Shown here in pieces: positions 8,844 to 18,076 of a DNA stretch of 64,000 nt (the stretch's first letter is position 1; each line of letters begins with the position of its first letter). The position numbers were made by a program, and so were the translations under genes. The DNA comes from Thiomonas sp. FB-Cd (GTDB taxonomy: Bacteria; Pseudomonadota; Gammaproteobacteria; Burkholderiales; Burkholderiaceae_C). The DNA lies in contig NZ_JPOE01000002.1 of assembly GCF_000733775.1 (NCBI RefSeq), positions 2,170,001-2,234,000 on the forward strand, given 5' to 3'. Under the pieces are notes generated by a model. It saw nothing but the letters and a program-made list of their open reading frames with translations, was not told the origin of the DNA and did not search any database.

Positions 8844-9478
8844 GGAAGGGGCTCCAGATGCTTGGCTTTCCACCCGGCTGTGTTATAGAGCAGCTTTTTG
8901 AATACCGCCAGCGTTTTTAGCGGATCCGGGTTGGACGGAAATTGCATCATCAAATTGCCGAGGGGGTCGACCAGCCAAATCGGCCCCTCGAGGGCCTCAC
9001 CCGGAGCAAGCGGTAGCCACTGCTTGAGTTGCTCGGGTTGGGCGCGCAGGATGACGGTGCCTTCGGCCGGCTCGAACACACCGGGATTCACGGGGCCGGA
9101 GTCGGTGACAAGCCACACGCGGGCGACGCGGTAGCGATCATCGCCAGCGGCCAGAAAGAATTGCCGAATGTCGAACAGCAGGGTCTGGCAGGCCTTGTCG
9201 CAAGCGGCGGGCCCGGCAACGATCATCAGCCAATACCCGTTGTACTTGCGCAGATCAACAGCCCTGCCGCTCAGCGTGGTGAGTTGCAGCGCTGGGACGG
9301 GCCGCTGTGGCTGAATCAACTGACCGTAGGACGGCTTGCCCTCGGGTTTGACCACATAGAAAAAGAATGTGCTCGCGACGAACGGTCCAGCCGTGACCAG
9401 CACGATCATCCAGAACACCCACATGCTGCGCTTGGGCTTTGGACGTTTGCTGTCTGCGACGGAGGGGGTTGGATTCAC
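8840..9478 (-). CDS. Membrane-anchored CxxxC protein of the cytochrome oxidase assembly cluster (SCO-like)
   Basis: The 212-residue protein has one N-terminal membrane anchor (WVFWMIVLVTAGPFVASTFF) and a periplasmic domain with a thioredoxin-like pattern. CDKAC in GPAACDKACQTLLF is a CxxxC motif as in SCO copper chaperones, though overall similarity to SCO1 is weak. It probably helps copper delivery or thiol control during oxidase assembly. Translation starts at a GTG (9478-9476) that overlaps the TGA of the SURF1 gene; no ATG fits. It ends in ATGA with ctaA. Confidence 0.8.
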   Translation of the reverse strand: MNPTPSVADSKRPKPKRSMWVFWMIVLVTAGPFVASTFFFYVVKPEGKPSYGQLIQPQRPVPALQLTTLSGRAVDLRKYNGYWLMIVAGPAACDKACQTLLFDIRQFFLAAGDDRYRVARVWLVTDSGPVNPGVFEPAEGTVILRAQPEQLKQWLPLAPGEALEGPIWLVDPLGNLMMQFPSNPDPLKTLAVFKKLLYNTAGWKAKHLEPLP

Positions 9479-10194
9479 GTATGCGACTCCGGTGCGGAAG
9501 CGGTTCTCGAATGCCCGCGGATGCGCTTGCCCAGGAAATAAATCGTCAGGCCCAGCCCCAATGCCGTCATCGAGAACCACTGAAAGGCGTAGCCGTAATT
9601 TGTGTTGATGCCCACATTGGGCTGCGGCCAGTTCCGGACCAGGCCATCGTGCTGACTGCCCATTTCCTGAATGACATAGGGAAGCAGATGAATGTGGCGA
9701 TAGGCGGCGAACTGGGCAAGCTGCACATTTTGGCGGATGACGGCGTCTGGCGGATCCTGCGCGAAGGAAAACCATTGCGATGGCGCTGGCGCGATCCGCC
9801 CTTCGACCGGCGTGACACCCTGCGGTGTTGCGATTTTTGGCAACAGGTCAATGGCATCAAAATTTCGCGGCACCCAGCCGCGCATGACCATCACATATGT
9901 TTGACTGTTCGCAATGCGCAGCGGAGTCAGCACCCAGAAACCTGGTTGCTCGTTGTATTGGCGATTTTGAAGGTAAATGGTCCATGGTGTCGCGTATTCG
10001 CCGCGCACAACGACATGCCGCCATTCGTTGGCCTTGAAATCCAGCGGCTGAGCCCCTTGCACGACAGGGCTGCCGCGCATGCGCTCGGCAATGCGCACGG
10101 TCAGTGCCTTCTTGTACGCCGCACGCCCCAATTGCCAACGGCCAAGCAGGGCCGTTGCCACGATCAGGGCCAGCGCCAGGGCCAGGGTCACCAT
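9475..10194 (-). CDS. SURF1 family cytochrome oxidase biogenesis protein
   Basis: SURF1 proteins assist heme A insertion into oxidase subunit I. The protein has an N-terminal membrane segment with the hallmark LLGRWQLGRAA, a periplasmic domain with RGEY and RGWVPR, and a second membrane segment near the C-terminus (FQWFSMTALGLGLTIYFLG). The start at 10194 puts the first membrane helix at the N-terminus, as is usual. A frame-compatible ATG at 10284 would add 30 non-conserved residues and collide with the divergent gene's start region. Confidence 0.88.
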   Translation of the reverse strand: MVTLALALALIVATALLGRWQLGRAAYKKALTVRIAERMRGSPVVQGAQPLDFKANEWRHVVVRGEYATPWTIYLQNRQYNEQPGFWVLTPLRIANSQTYVMVMRGWVPRNFDAIDLLPKIATPQGVTPVEGRIAPAPSQWFSFAQDPPDAVIRQNVQLAQFAAYRHIHLLPYVIQEMGSQHDGLVRNWPQPNVGINTNYGYAFQWFSMTALGLGLTIYFLGKRIRGHSRTASAPESHT

Positions 10195-10286
10195 TTCCCG
10201 GGCCCCAGAAGCGGCTGCGCCCCTTTGGGCCGTGTTGGTGGGACAATCGAAACAGGCATCAGTATTTGCAAAGCTAGGAGTCAAGT

Positions 10287-10499
10287 TTGGACATCATCGT
10301 CATCATCGCTTTCGTCCTCATCCTCGCCAGCCTGTTCTCAGGGCTGTATTTCGTGATGAAAGACAAAGGCAAGACCAACCGGGCCGTGAACGCCCTGACC
10401 TTCAGAATCGGGTTCTCGATTTTGCTGTTCGTCTTCATCCTCTTCAGCTACAAGATGGGGTGGATCCATCCGACGGGCATTCCCATCACGCCGCGTTGA
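10287..10499 (+). CDS. DUF2909 twin-transmembrane protein
   Basis: This 70-residue protein consists mainly of two hydrophobic helices (about residues 3-22 and 41-60) with a short basic loop KDKGKTNRAVNALTFRIG. DUF2909 proteins are conserved next to cytochrome oxidase genes in betaproteobacteria, function unknown. It starts at TTG (10287) with AGGAG at 10276-10280 at correct spacing. It is transcribed divergently from the SURF1 gene and ends at a strong bidirectional terminator. Confidence 0.85.
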   Translation: MDIIVIIAFVLILASLFSGLYFVMKDKGKTNRAVNALTFRIGFSILLFVFILFSYKMGWIHPTGIPITPR

Positions 10500-10562
10500 T
10501 CCGGGCTGAGGCCGCAGCCCGCTTTACCACTAAGGCTCGGCCCGCCTGACGAGAAAACACCT

Positions 10563-10598
10563 GAAGAAAAAACGCCGCTGAGCGGCGTTTTTTCTTTG
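10563..10598. terminator. Bidirectional rho-independent terminator
   Basis: The sequence AAAAAACGCCG-CTGAG-CGGCGTTTTTT forms a GC stem flanked by A6 and T6 runs, so it can stop transcription on both strands. It lies between the convergent DUF2909 and cox3 genes. Confidence 0.9.
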
Positions 10599-10613
10599 CG
10601 ACAGAGGGACTCG

Positions 10614-11471
10614 TCACAGCCAATAGACCAGTACATAGAGCAACAACCAGACCACGTCGACAAAGTGCCAGTACCACGCAGCGCCTTCAAACGCAAAGTG
10701 GTGCTCAGCCGTGAAATCACCACGAATCAAACGGAACAGCACGACCGACAGCATGGTGGCACCGAGAAACACGTGAAAACCATGGAATCCGGTCAGCATG
10801 AAAAAGGTGGAACCGTAGATGCCGGATGTGAGCTTCAACCCGAGTTCCGTGTAGGCATGATGGTATTCGTAAGCCTGCAGGAATAGGAAGAGCACGCCCA
10901 GGGCGATCGTCGACGCAAGCCAGAAGATCGCCTTTGAGCGATGGTTGGCACGAAGGGCGTGGTGGGAGATCGTCAGGGTCAGACCCGAGCTCAGCAGCAG
11001 TGCCGTATTGATGGTCGGAATCGGCCAGGGATCCATCGCCTTGACGGGCGCGATCAGCCCTGCCGGGCCGACACTCGGCCACGTACCTTGGAAATGAGGC
11101 CACAGAATCTGGCTGTGCAGGGCCGCCAGATCCGGAAGCGCATAGACGCGCGCGTAGTAGAGCGCGCCAAAAAACGAGGCAAAGAACATCACCTCGGAGA
11201 AGATGAACCAGCTCATGCTCCAGCGGAACGACGTGTCCACAGCGAAGTTGTGCATCCCTCCTTCACTCTCGGAAATGGCCTTGCCGAACCACCTGTACAT
11301 CGTCACCACAAGCCAGATGAACCCGGCGAGAAGCAGCCACTCTGCATGTGGCACGCCGTTGAACCAGAATCCCGCGCCGAAAGCCATCATCACGAGACCG
11401 GTTGCTGCAAGCACCGGGAAAGGCGACGGGCCAGGCACAAAATAACCCGTGTGTTGTGCAGATGTTGACAT
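10614..11471 (-). CDS. coxC: Cytochrome c oxidase subunit III
   Basis: The 285-residue membrane protein matches subunit III of heme-copper oxidases: WSMSWFIFSEVMFFASFFGA, STFFMLTGFHGFHVFLG and the C-terminal FEGAAWYWHFVDVVWLLLY. It stabilises the aa3 oxidase core. It belongs to the minus-strand block cox2-cox1-small protein-DUF2970-cox3. It ends at the terminator near 10580. Confidence 0.96.
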   Translation of the reverse strand: MSTSAQHTGYFVPGPSPFPVLAATGLVMMAFGAGFWFNGVPHAEWLLLAGFIWLVVTMYRWFGKAISESEGGMHNFAVDTSFRWSMSWFIFSEVMFFASFFGALYYARVYALPDLAALHSQILWPHFQGTWPSVGPAGLIAPVKAMDPWPIPTINTALLLSSGLTLTISHHALRANHRSKAIFWLASTIALGVLFLFLQAYEYHHAYTELGLKLTSGIYGSTFFMLTGFHGFHVFLGATMLSVVLFRLIRGDFTAEHHFAFEGAAWYWHFVDVVWLLLYVLVYWL

Positions 11472-11489
11472 ATTGTGTCTTCCTCGTCT

Positions 11490-11684
11490 TTATGAATGAG
11501 CTGTCGGAACGATCCAGTGAATGATGGCCATGAGCAGGCCGATGAATAAAGCTGCGGAAAGCAAGCCAGCAATGATGATATGAATAATGTTCAGGTGCTC
11601 GAAATCCTTTTCCCTGTCCTTCGACTTGCGAATGCCCAGAAAGGCCCAGGCGATCGTCTTGAATGCACGGAAAAAAGATCTCAC
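11490..11684 (-). CDS. DUF2970 domain protein
   Basis: This 64-residue protein has a basic N-terminus (MRSFFRAFKTIAWAFLGIRK), a charged linker and one C-terminal membrane helix (IIIAGLLSAALFIGLLMAII). DUF2970 genes occur between ctaG and cox3 in betaproteobacteria; function unknown. It starts at GTG. In this window the ctaG gene that normally precedes it is missing. Confidence 0.85.
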   Translation of the reverse strand: MRSFFRAFKTIAWAFLGIRKSKDREKDFEHLNIIHIIIAGLLSAALFIGLLMAIIHWIVPTAHS

Positions 11685-11744
11685 GATACGGCCCGTCTCA
11701 TGCGTGCGCCAAGGGCCTGAACACGGCGGCCGCGGCTTGGCGCA

Positions 11745-11864
11745 TCAGAGATACCTCCACTTCACGATAAAGCCCAGGAAAAGGGCCGCCGCAATGCTGG
11801 CCATGATCAAGGCCAGGCGGAGATTCTGGCGGCGCTTTTCCGGGCTGATTCGATGGGCTGCCAC
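11745..11864 (-). CDS. Cytochrome oxidase small assembly protein
   Basis: A 39-residue peptide starting at GTG (11864-11862), just five bases after the cox1 stop. It begins with HRISPEKRRQNLRLAL and ends in one membrane helix with IMASIAAALFLGFIVKWRYL. Short proteins of this form sit directly after cox1 in many Burkholderiales and are named cytochrome oxidase small assembly proteins. A longer upstream ATG frame exists but would overlap cox1. Confidence 0.75.
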   Translation of the reverse strand: MAAHRISPEKRRQNLRLALIMASIAAALFLGFIVKWRYL

Positions 11865-11869
11865 GGACT

Positions 11870-13498
11870 TCAGTATCCCAGAACCTTGGTGGCTGTCGCG
11901 TCGAGCTTCGGCGGCGTTTCGAAGGTGTGAAAGGGCGCCGGAGACGGAATCTCCCATTCCAGCCCGTGCGCGCCCTCCCAGGGACGCTGAGGAGCTTTCG
12001 CCCCATGACCACGGAACATCGGAATCACCACGGCAAAGAGGAAATACGCTTGGGACAGACCAAAGCCAAAGGCCCCGATCGACGAGATCATGTTGAAGTC
12101 GGTGAACTGCACTGGATAGTCGGCATAGCGGCGCACCATACCCGCAAGGCCGAGGAAATGCTGAGGAAAGAAGGTCACATTAAAGGTGATCATCGACGCC
12201 CAGAAATGAATCTTACCCGCACGTTCGTTGTACATCACCCCCGACCACTTGGGACTCCAGTAGTAGAAGCCCATGAAAATGGCAAACAGGGAACCGGCCA
12301 CGAGCACGTAGTGGAAGTGGGCGATCACGTAGTAGGTGTTATGGACCTGTGTATCAATCGGGGCCATGGCCAGCACCAGACCCGAGAAACCGCCAAAGGT
12401 GAAGACAAAGATGAAACCGATTGCCCAGAGCATGGGCGTTTCAAAGGACAGCGATCCGCGCCACATCGTGGCGACCCAGTTGAACACCTTCACGCCGGTC
12501 GGAACCGCAATGAGCATGGTGGCATACATGAAGAACAGCTGTCCGGTGACAGGCATGCCGGCGGTAAACATGTGGTGCGCCCACACGATGAACGACAAAA
12601 TGGCAATGGACGCCGAGGCGTACACCATCGAGCTGTAGCCGAATAGCGGCTTGCGCGCAAAGGTGGGCACCACGGAGCTGACGATGCCGAATGCCGGCAG
12701 GATCATCACGTAAACCTCAGGATGACCGAAGAACCAGAACAGATGCTGGTACAGCACCGGGTCACCACCGCCGGCAGCATTGAAGAAGCTCGTACCAAAA
12801 TGACGGTCGGTCAGGGTCATGGTCACGGCGCCGGCCAACACGGGCATGATGGCGATCAGCAAATAGGCCGTGATCAGCCATGTCCACGCGAACAGCGGCA
12901 TCTTCATCAACGACATGCCGGGAGCGCGCATGTTCAGAATCGTGACAATGATATTGATCGAGCCCATGATGGACGATGCGCCCATGAGGTGCACGGCGAA
13001 GATCACCAGATCCATGCCCATGCCTTGCTGGATCGTCAGCGGCGCATACAGCGTCCAGCCCACGTCAGGCGCGCCGCCGGGGACGAAGAACGATGCCGTG
13101 AGCAGGATGGCCGCGGGAATCAGCATCCAGAAGCTCAGGTTGTTCATGCGCGGGAATGCCATGTCGGGAGCACCGACCTGCAGCGGGATCATCCAGTTGG
13201 CGAAACCCACCATGGCGGGCATCACCGAGCCGAAGATCATCATGATGCCGTGCATCGTGCTGATCGACAGATAGAGCTGGGGATTGAGAAACTGGATGCC
13301 GGGCTTGAACAGTTCCGCACGGATCAGCATGGCAAGGATGCCGCCCTCAAACAGCATGAACAGGGCGAACACCAAATACATGGTGCCGATGTCCTTGTGG
13401 TTGGTCGAAAACAACCATCGGCGCCATCCGTGGGGATGGTCATGGGCATGGTCCCCGCCATGGGCTGGGGCATGAACTGGATCAAGCACTGCGCTCAT
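11870..13498 (-). CDS. coxA: Cytochrome c oxidase subunit I
   Basis: The 542-residue, twelve-helix subunit carries heme a and the heme a3/CuB centre. Diagnostic motifs are the HPEVY loop in [29 protein letters not shown] (CuB histidines) and [13 protein letters not shown] (heme ligands). It catalyses oxygen reduction with proton pumping. It is 68 bases after cox2 and starts [15 protein letters not shown], where a His-rich N-terminus is common in the order. Confidence 0.97.
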   Translation of the reverse strand: MSAVLDPVHAPAHGGDHAHDHPHGWRRWLFSTNHKDIGTMYLVFALFMLFEGGILAMLIRAELFKPGIQFLNPQLYLSISTMHGIMMIFGSVMPAMVGFANWMIPLQVGAPDMAFPRMNNLSFWMLIPAAILLTASFFVPGGAPDVGWTLYAPLTIQQGMGMDLVIFAVHLMGASSIMGSINIIVTILNMRAPGMSLMKMPLFAWTWLITAYLLIAIMPVLAGAVTMTLTDRHFGTSFFNAAGGGDPVLYQHLFWFFGHPEVYVMILPAFGIVSSVVPTFARKPLFGYSSMVYASASIAILSFIVWAHHMFTAGMPVTGQLFFMYATMLIAVPTGVKVFNWVATMWRGSLSFETPMLWAIGFIFVFTFGGFSGLVLAMAPIDTQVHNTYYVIAHFHYVLVAGSLFAIFMGFYYWSPKWSGVMYNERAGKIHFWASMITFNVTFFPQHFLGLAGMVRRYADYPVQFTDFNMISSIGAFGFGLSQAYFLFAVVIPMFRGHGAKAPQRPWEGAHGLEWEIPSPAPFHTFETPPKLDATATKVLGY

Positions 13499-13566
13499 CG
13501 TGCACTCCTAGCAAAAATGCGTCAGAAAATATTTTTTAGTAAGTTTTGGTCGAAGCTTGGTGGCGA

Positions 13567-14415
13567 TCAGCTCGTCGCTCCGGAAGGGGCCAGGGCGCCG
13601 CCATCCTTCTTCAGCGTGGCCTGCTCGGTTTTGACCCAATTGTCGTAATCGGGCTGCGACATGACCTTGACCACAATGGGCATGAAGGCGTGACCCTTGC
13701 CGCAAACCTGCGCGCACTGGCCGTAATAGGTACCCACCTGATCAGCCTTGAACCAGGTTTCACGGATGAACCCCGGGATGGCATCCATCTGCACCCCGAA
13801 CGACGGCACGTACCAACCGTGCAAAACGTCCATCGACGTGGTCAGAATCCGGATCTTCTTGTCCACCGGCACCACCAGCGGATGATCAACCTGCAGCAAA
13901 TAATTGTCCGGCTTGGGCGCGCTGCCGTAAATCTCCGACATCGGCGTGGTCAACGTCGAGTAAAAGGCAATGCCCTTGCCCGGACCGTCCACGTAGTCGT
14001 ATCCCCACTTCCACTGATAACCCGTGACCTTCACCGTCATGTACGAGTCCGACACGTTCTGCTGCGCCACCACCGTCTTCGTCGCCGGAATCACCATGGC
14101 AATCACAATGAGCAGCGGCACCACCGTCCACACAATCTCCACCGTCGTGCTCTCGTGAAACTGCGACGCCACCGCCCCCTTGGACTTGCGGTGCTTGAAC
14201 ACCGAATAAAACATCACCCCAAACACCAAAATGCCGATCCCCAGACAAATCAGCATCACCATGTAGTTCAGATCGCGCTGGTCGCGCGCAATGCTCGTCA
14301 CCGGATGCTGAAAATCAATGCCGTTGACCTGCGGCCCCCCCGGCAGACTCTGGTCGGCAAACGCCGTGCAAACAAACAAGGCCGAGGCCGCCGTCACATA
14401 GTGCTTCAGTTTCAT
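13567..14415 (-). CDS. coxB: Cytochrome c oxidase subunit II
   Basis: The 282-residue protein has a signal peptide (cleavage near AFA-DQ), two membrane helices and a cupredoxin domain with the CuA site in GQCAQVCGKGHAFMPI. It takes electrons from soluble cytochrome c. It lacks the fused cytochrome c domain found in some relatives. ATG 14415 is chosen because it directly precedes the signal peptide; the frame is open further upstream but without coding character. Confidence 0.95.
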   Translation of the reverse strand: MKLKHYVTAASALFVCTAFADQSLPGGPQVNGIDFQHPVTSIARDQRDLNYMVMLICLGIGILVFGVMFYSVFKHRKSKGAVASQFHESTTVEIVWTVVPLLIVIAMVIPATKTVVAQQNVSDSYMTVKVTGYQWKWGYDYVDGPGKGIAFYSTLTTPMSEIYGSAPKPDNYLLQVDHPLVVPVDKKIRILTTSMDVLHGWYVPSFGVQMDAIPGFIRETWFKADQVGTYYGQCAQVCGKGHAFMPIVVKVMSQPDYDNWVKTEQATLKKDGGALAPSGATS

Positions 14416-14456
14416 CGCGAATGTCACCTTATTGAAAATGATTCTTGCCGCTCGCC

Positions 14457-14951
14457 TCACGCCGCCAGCAATGCCCGCCGCAAATCCCGCGCCAGCTTCT
14501 CGCGCCGCTCCCCACGGGTGTAGCGTCCGACAAACGCCCGCTTGCCCCCGCCTGAAATCTCGACCAAGCCGTTCCCATTGACCACAATGCGTGTCCATCG
14601 CGGGTTGAACTCCACCCGCTCCACGGCACCCGCATTCTCCCACTCCACCACCAGCAAATGCGCTGAAATGCTCACCCGCTCCCGATCCCCGGCGTGGCGC
14701 GCATACACCAGAAGCGCCGCGCCCATGGCCACCAACTCCAACACCGTGAACGGCGTCACCAGCGTCGCGCCCCCAACCCAGCACATCAGCGCCACCAGCA
14801 TCGAAACCACGGATAGCGAGATGAAAAACGCCAGCAGCTGCCGCGGACTGATCGAACAGTTGCGCCTGAACAGCCACACCATCATCCCGTCCTGCTCGGA
14901 GGGCTTGCCCAGCAGGCCGAAATCAAAAGTGTCCAACAGCTGCGCTGCCAT
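14457..14951 (-). CDS. DUF2244 domain membrane protein
   Basis: The 164-residue protein has WLFRRNCSISPRQLLAFF followed by two membrane helices and a C-terminal domain ending GRYTRGERREKLARDLRRAL, the DUF2244 pattern. Such genes commonly precede cox2 in proteobacteria; function unknown. The ATG at 14951 (MAAQLLDTF) is selected; upstream sequence in the same frame lacks conservation and contains the probable promoter. It is 41 bases before cox2 and likely leads the oxidase operon. Confidence 0.82.
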   Translation of the reverse strand: MAAQLLDTFDFGLLGKPSEQDGMMVWLFRRNCSISPRQLLAFFISLSVVSMLVALMCWVGGATLVTPFTVLELVAMGAALLVYARHAGDRERVSISAHLLVVEWENAGAVERVEFNPRWTRIVVNGNGLVEISGGGKRAFVGRYTRGERREKLARDLRRALLAA

Positions 14952-15328
14952 GTCGGTCGCCTCGTTCCTCGTCTCGATATCGTGCACGATGCGGCAAGAA
15001 CCTTCCTGGTCTTGACCCAGCTCAACACAAGCCCGTCGCAAACGTATTAGTCGCAAATTATAGAGATGGGCTTGGCCCCGGGTTGACCGTCCCACGTCAT
15101 TTGCACTGATTTTGCTCACAATCAACACGGCCCACCCTGTGAGGCGTTCTTCGAATGCCACAGTCCTTGAAGACAACAGGCGCGAGCCTTGCGCCGGGAC
15201 GCTTTCCCATCATGCCAGCGCGGCAGAATTTCGCACTCGGGAACTTCCCGGTGTTGACGGCAGCGCAATGGGCCCCGCCCGCCGCGCCATACACCACCAA
15301 TGGGTCGCGTGATCGACGGACTCAGCCC
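14952..15328. other. Intergenic region upstream of the oxidase operon
   Basis: No convincing gene is seen in these 377 bases. The minus strand holds a TATAAT element and a pair of GTCGCAAA repeats (see the promoter entry). Short open frames here lack ribosome sites or recognisable products. Confidence 0.5.
15035..15062 (-). promoter_or_regulatory. Candidate promoter of the cox operon with direct repeats
   Basis: On the minus strand a perfect TATAAT (15062-15057) stands out in GC-rich sequence about 106 bases before the DUF2244 start. Immediately downstream are two direct copies of TTTGCGAC (complement of GTCGCAAA at 15035-15042 and 15050-15057) with a 15-base period, a possible regulator site. 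No clear -35 is visible, which would fit activator dependence. Confidence 0.4.
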
Positions 15329-16246
15329 TCAGCGCCTTCGTCCGGTCGCGCGCAACTGCTCCACGGAAAAACTGGCCACGCCGGCTTGCGCGGGGCGTGT
15401 CGCCGGCTTGAAGGCGTGGCCGTAGACCAACTCAAAGCTGAGTTCGATCTCCGCAGCCCCTGCCAATTGGGCTTGCCGCGCGAGCACGTCGCACAGCGCG
15501 CGCCATTTGCGCGGCGTGCGCAGGCCGGCTGTGATCGCTTGGTGAGCAGGCCGGCCCAACTCAGCCAGTTCGGTCAGGGCGGCCTGTGGACTGGGGTAGC
15601 GCAGATGCAGCATCTCCATATCCATCACAGGCTCGGCAAACCCATGGTGCAGCAGCATATCGCCCAGGTCGTGCATGTCCGGGTAGACGGGCGGTGCGAT
15701 GCCCAAGCGCTGCACCTCGGGTTGCCGCAACTCTCGCAGCGTGTCCGGGCCGAACGTTGTAAACATCAAGACACCGTCGGGCAACAAGGCGCCTTGCCAA
15801 GCGGCAATCAAGGCATCCAAATCTTCAGCCCACGGCAAAGCAAGGTTGGACCACAGCATCTGCGCTGCGGGCAGCCGCGTTTGGGCATTTGCGCCTGCCT
15901 CCAAGGGTGCCGCGATCACCGTCGTTGCACCTTGACCACGCAGCGCACGCAACCAGCGTTGCGGTGCGTGGGCCCCGCGCGCCACGGAACCAAGCTGGTG
16001 TGACGGCTCTACACCGACGATTTGTGCGCGACCGTATTGTGTGCGCAACAAACGAAGGCCCTCCCCCCAGGCGCAGCCGATGTCCAACACCACCTCAGGC
16101 TGAAGGCGCAGAAGCGGTAAGCGCTCGGCCATTCGGCGAGCTGCCTCCAGCCAAATAAACGGCGCCGGTCGGCGCGCAAGGCGATCACGGATTGCGCTGA
16201 TCCTTGAGGGGTCTGTGCCGACGTGGGCTTTAGGGGGCGTGGACAT
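15329..16246 (-). CDS. BioC-like SAM-dependent methyltransferase
   Basis: The 305-residue protein has a class I methyltransferase fold with motif I VVLDIGCAWGEGLRLL (around residue 54) and the post-I and IV regions MLWSNLALPWAEDLDAL. MLWSNLALPW and FTTFGPDTLREL are typical of BioC, which methylates malonyl-ACP at the start of biotin synthesis. Betaproteobacterial members are often annotated as biotin synthesis protein BioC, but some may methylate other acids. No other biotin gene is adjacent here. Confidence 0.8.
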   Translation of the reverse strand: MSTPPKAHVGTDPSRISAIRDRLARRPAPFIWLEAARRMAERLPLLRLQPEVVLDIGCAWGEGLRLLRTQYGRAQIVGVEPSHQLGSVARGAHAPQRWLRALRGQGATTVIAAPLEAGANAQTRLPAAQMLWSNLALPWAEDLDALIAAWQGALLPDGVLMFTTFGPDTLRELRQPEVQRLGIAPPVYPDMHDLGDMLLHHGFAEPVMDMEMLHLRYPSPQAALTELAELGRPAHQAITAGLRTPRKWRALCDVLARQAQLAGAAEIELSFELVYGHAFKPATRPAQAGVASFSVEQLRATGRRR

Positions 16247-16769
16247 GGGTTTGACCCGGCGCGCGACAAGCCACGCCGCTCAGGGCGGAGAAGGATAGCG
16301 CGGATGCCACAGGCATCCTTGTGGGGCTTGCGGCTGGTTCGCTGGATGCTGTATATTTATCCTGCAATGAAGGGCGGGACACGTCCGGTTCGCCTGTGAA
16401 GTGAGTGGTGCAGCAATGCCGCCAGCAGCAGGAACCCGCCGAAGCGACTCATTCCGGCTCGAAGCCGGGATGAGCGCCGTAGGAATTCCCATCCTCCGGG
16501 TCGGGGGGATGTCAAAAAACAGGGCTGCTGCGCAATATAGTTTGAGTTTGGCAGATGCGCTCGCTTGACTGCCCGCAACGACGGGGGCCTTTCGCGAAAA
16601 TAGGGTAACCCAGCGTCGCTGCTGTTGCGCGCACCCTTGTGTACGCGCTTTAGCAAAGGAGCGGGGAGCGGCATCGCATATACAGGCTGGCTTGGGTCGC
16701 GTTGCGTGCGCGCTGTCCGCCTTCTCACCGCTTTGTGCTCGCTGCGCTTCTCAACCGGCCCACGCCTCC
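16247..16769. other. Intergenic region without a recognised gene
   Basis: In these 523 bases no product is recognisable on either strand. A near-perfect palindrome TCATTCCGGC-TCGAA-GCCGGGATGA at 16449-16473 could form a stem and may be a terminator-like or REP-like sequence. In related genomes a comF gene often lies here, but no ComF motif is seen. Confidence 0.4.
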
Positions 16770-17246
16770 ATGTTCCATATCGTGCTGGTGCATCCAGAAA
16801 TCCCACCCAATACGGGAAACGTGATCCGCTTGGCGGCCAACACGGGATGCAGCTTGCATTTGATCGAGCCGCTTGGTTTTTCGTTGGACGACAAGCAACT
16901 ACGGCGCGCAGGGCTCGACTATCACGAATATGCGGACCTTCGCGTGCATCGCGATTGGGCAAGTCTGCTAAGCGAAGCACGCTCCGGGCCCCGGACGCCG
17001 CGGATGTTCGCCTTCACCAAGTTCGCGGGCACGCTGCTGGGCCAGGCGCGCTTCCAACCCGGTGACTGGTTCGTGTTCGGCGCCGAAACCACGGGCTTGC
17101 CAGCCGCTGTACTGGAGGACTTCGCGCCGCAGCATCGGCTGCGCCTGCCCATGCGCCCGGGACAGCGAAGCCTGAACCTGTCGAATGCGGTCGCCGTGGT
17201 GGCGTTCGAGGCTTGGCGGCAGTGCGGCTACGAAGGTGGCATCTGA
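16770..17246 (+). CDS. trmL: tRNA (cytidine(34)-2'-O)-methyltransferase
   Basis: The 158-residue SPOUT-family enzyme methylates the wobble base of tRNA(Leu) isoacceptors. It begins MFHIVLVHPEIPPNTGNVIR and carries the three SPOUT motifs NTGNVIRLAANTG, FGAETTGLP and RSLNLSNAVAVVAFE, which form the knotted SAM site. ATG 16770 is the family start; upstream in-frame ATG at 16692 lacks conservation. It converges on the beta-oxidation operon. Confidence 0.95.
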   Translation: MFHIVLVHPEIPPNTGNVIRLAANTGCSLHLIEPLGFSLDDKQLRRAGLDYHEYADLRVHRDWASLLSEARSGPRTPRMFAFTKFAGTLLGQARFQPGDWFVFGAETTGLPAAVLEDFAPQHRLRLPMRPGQRSLNLSNAVAVVAFEAWRQCGYEGGI

Positions 17247-17274
17247 CAGCCAGGGCACAAGCGCCCGGCAGGCA

Positions 17275-18039
17275 TCAAAGCCCTGAGAAGTCTGGCTTGC
17301 GTTTGGCCAAAAAGGCGCCGAACGCCTCTTTCGCAGCCGGCCCTTTGAGCATCCGCTCGAAGTGGGTCGCCTCCTCGACGATCACCGCATGCACGGCCTC
17401 GCGCAGAGGCTTGCGCAAAAGGGCTTTGGTGACGCTGAGGGAAGCCATGGGCTTGGCGGCCAGTTTGCCTGCCTGCTGCTGCGCGTAGGCGTTGACCTCC
17501 GCCGGCGGCAAAACACGGTTGACCAAGCCCATTTCATGCGCCTCGTCGGCCGCGAATGGTTCGCCGAACAGCAGCTTTTCAGCCGCAGCGGCGTGGCCCA
17601 CACGCAGGGGAAGCAGCAAGCTGGAGGCAGCCTCAGGGCAAAGACCCAGATTGACAAAGGGCAGCGAGAACAGGGCGTTGTCGCCCGCGTAGACCAAATC
17701 GCAGTGCAGTAGAAGTGTCGTGCCAATCCCGACGGCCGGGCCGCATACCGCAGCGATCACCGGCCTGGGAAAGTCGGCGATCGCACGCAGAAACCGGAAC
17801 ACGGGTGCCTCCAGGCTAGCGGGCGGACGCTGCAGGAACTCACTCACGTCGTTGCCCGCTGTAAACAGGTTTTCTTGGCCCTGGATGACCAGCACGCGCG
17901 TTTGCGCATCGTCGGCAGCCCCCATGAGATGGTCGGCAAGCTGGGCGTACATCGGACTGGTGAGGGCGTTCTTTTTCTCAATCCGGTTGAAGGTCAGGGT
18001 CAGCACGCCATGCTCGGCATGGGCGAGGATCTCGGACAT
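17275..18039 (-). CDS. Enoyl-CoA hydratase/isomerase family protein
   Basis: The 254-residue crotonase-fold protein has the oxyanion-hole segments LFTAGNDVSEF and CGPAVGIGTTLLLHCDLVYA. The Asn-Asp in the first segment and absence of the classic hydratase Glu pair suggest it could be an enoyl-CoA isomerase (for unsaturated fatty acids) rather than a hydratase. It is the last gene of the fatty-acid operon, 37 bases after the thiolase. Confidence 0.88.
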   Translation of the reverse strand: MSEILAHAEHGVLTLTFNRIEKKNALTSPMYAQLADHLMGAADDAQTRVLVIQGQENLFTAGNDVSEFLQRPPASLEAPVFRFLRAIADFPRPVIAAVCGPAVGIGTTLLLHCDLVYAGDNALFSLPFVNLGLCPEAASSLLLPLRVGHAAAAEKLLFGEPFAADEAHEMGLVNRVLPPAEVNAYAQQQAGKLAAKPMASLSVTKALLRKPLREAVHAVIVEEATHFERMLKGPAAKEAFGAFLAKRKPDFSGL

Positions 18040-18076
18040 GGTGGACTCCGCTTGCAGTCAGTGTGAATCGGCTCAA

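Noticed and set aside
11927..13648. Long plus-strand frames opposite cox1 and cox2
   Set aside because: They mirror highly conserved oxidase subunits on the minus strand and show no recognisable product.
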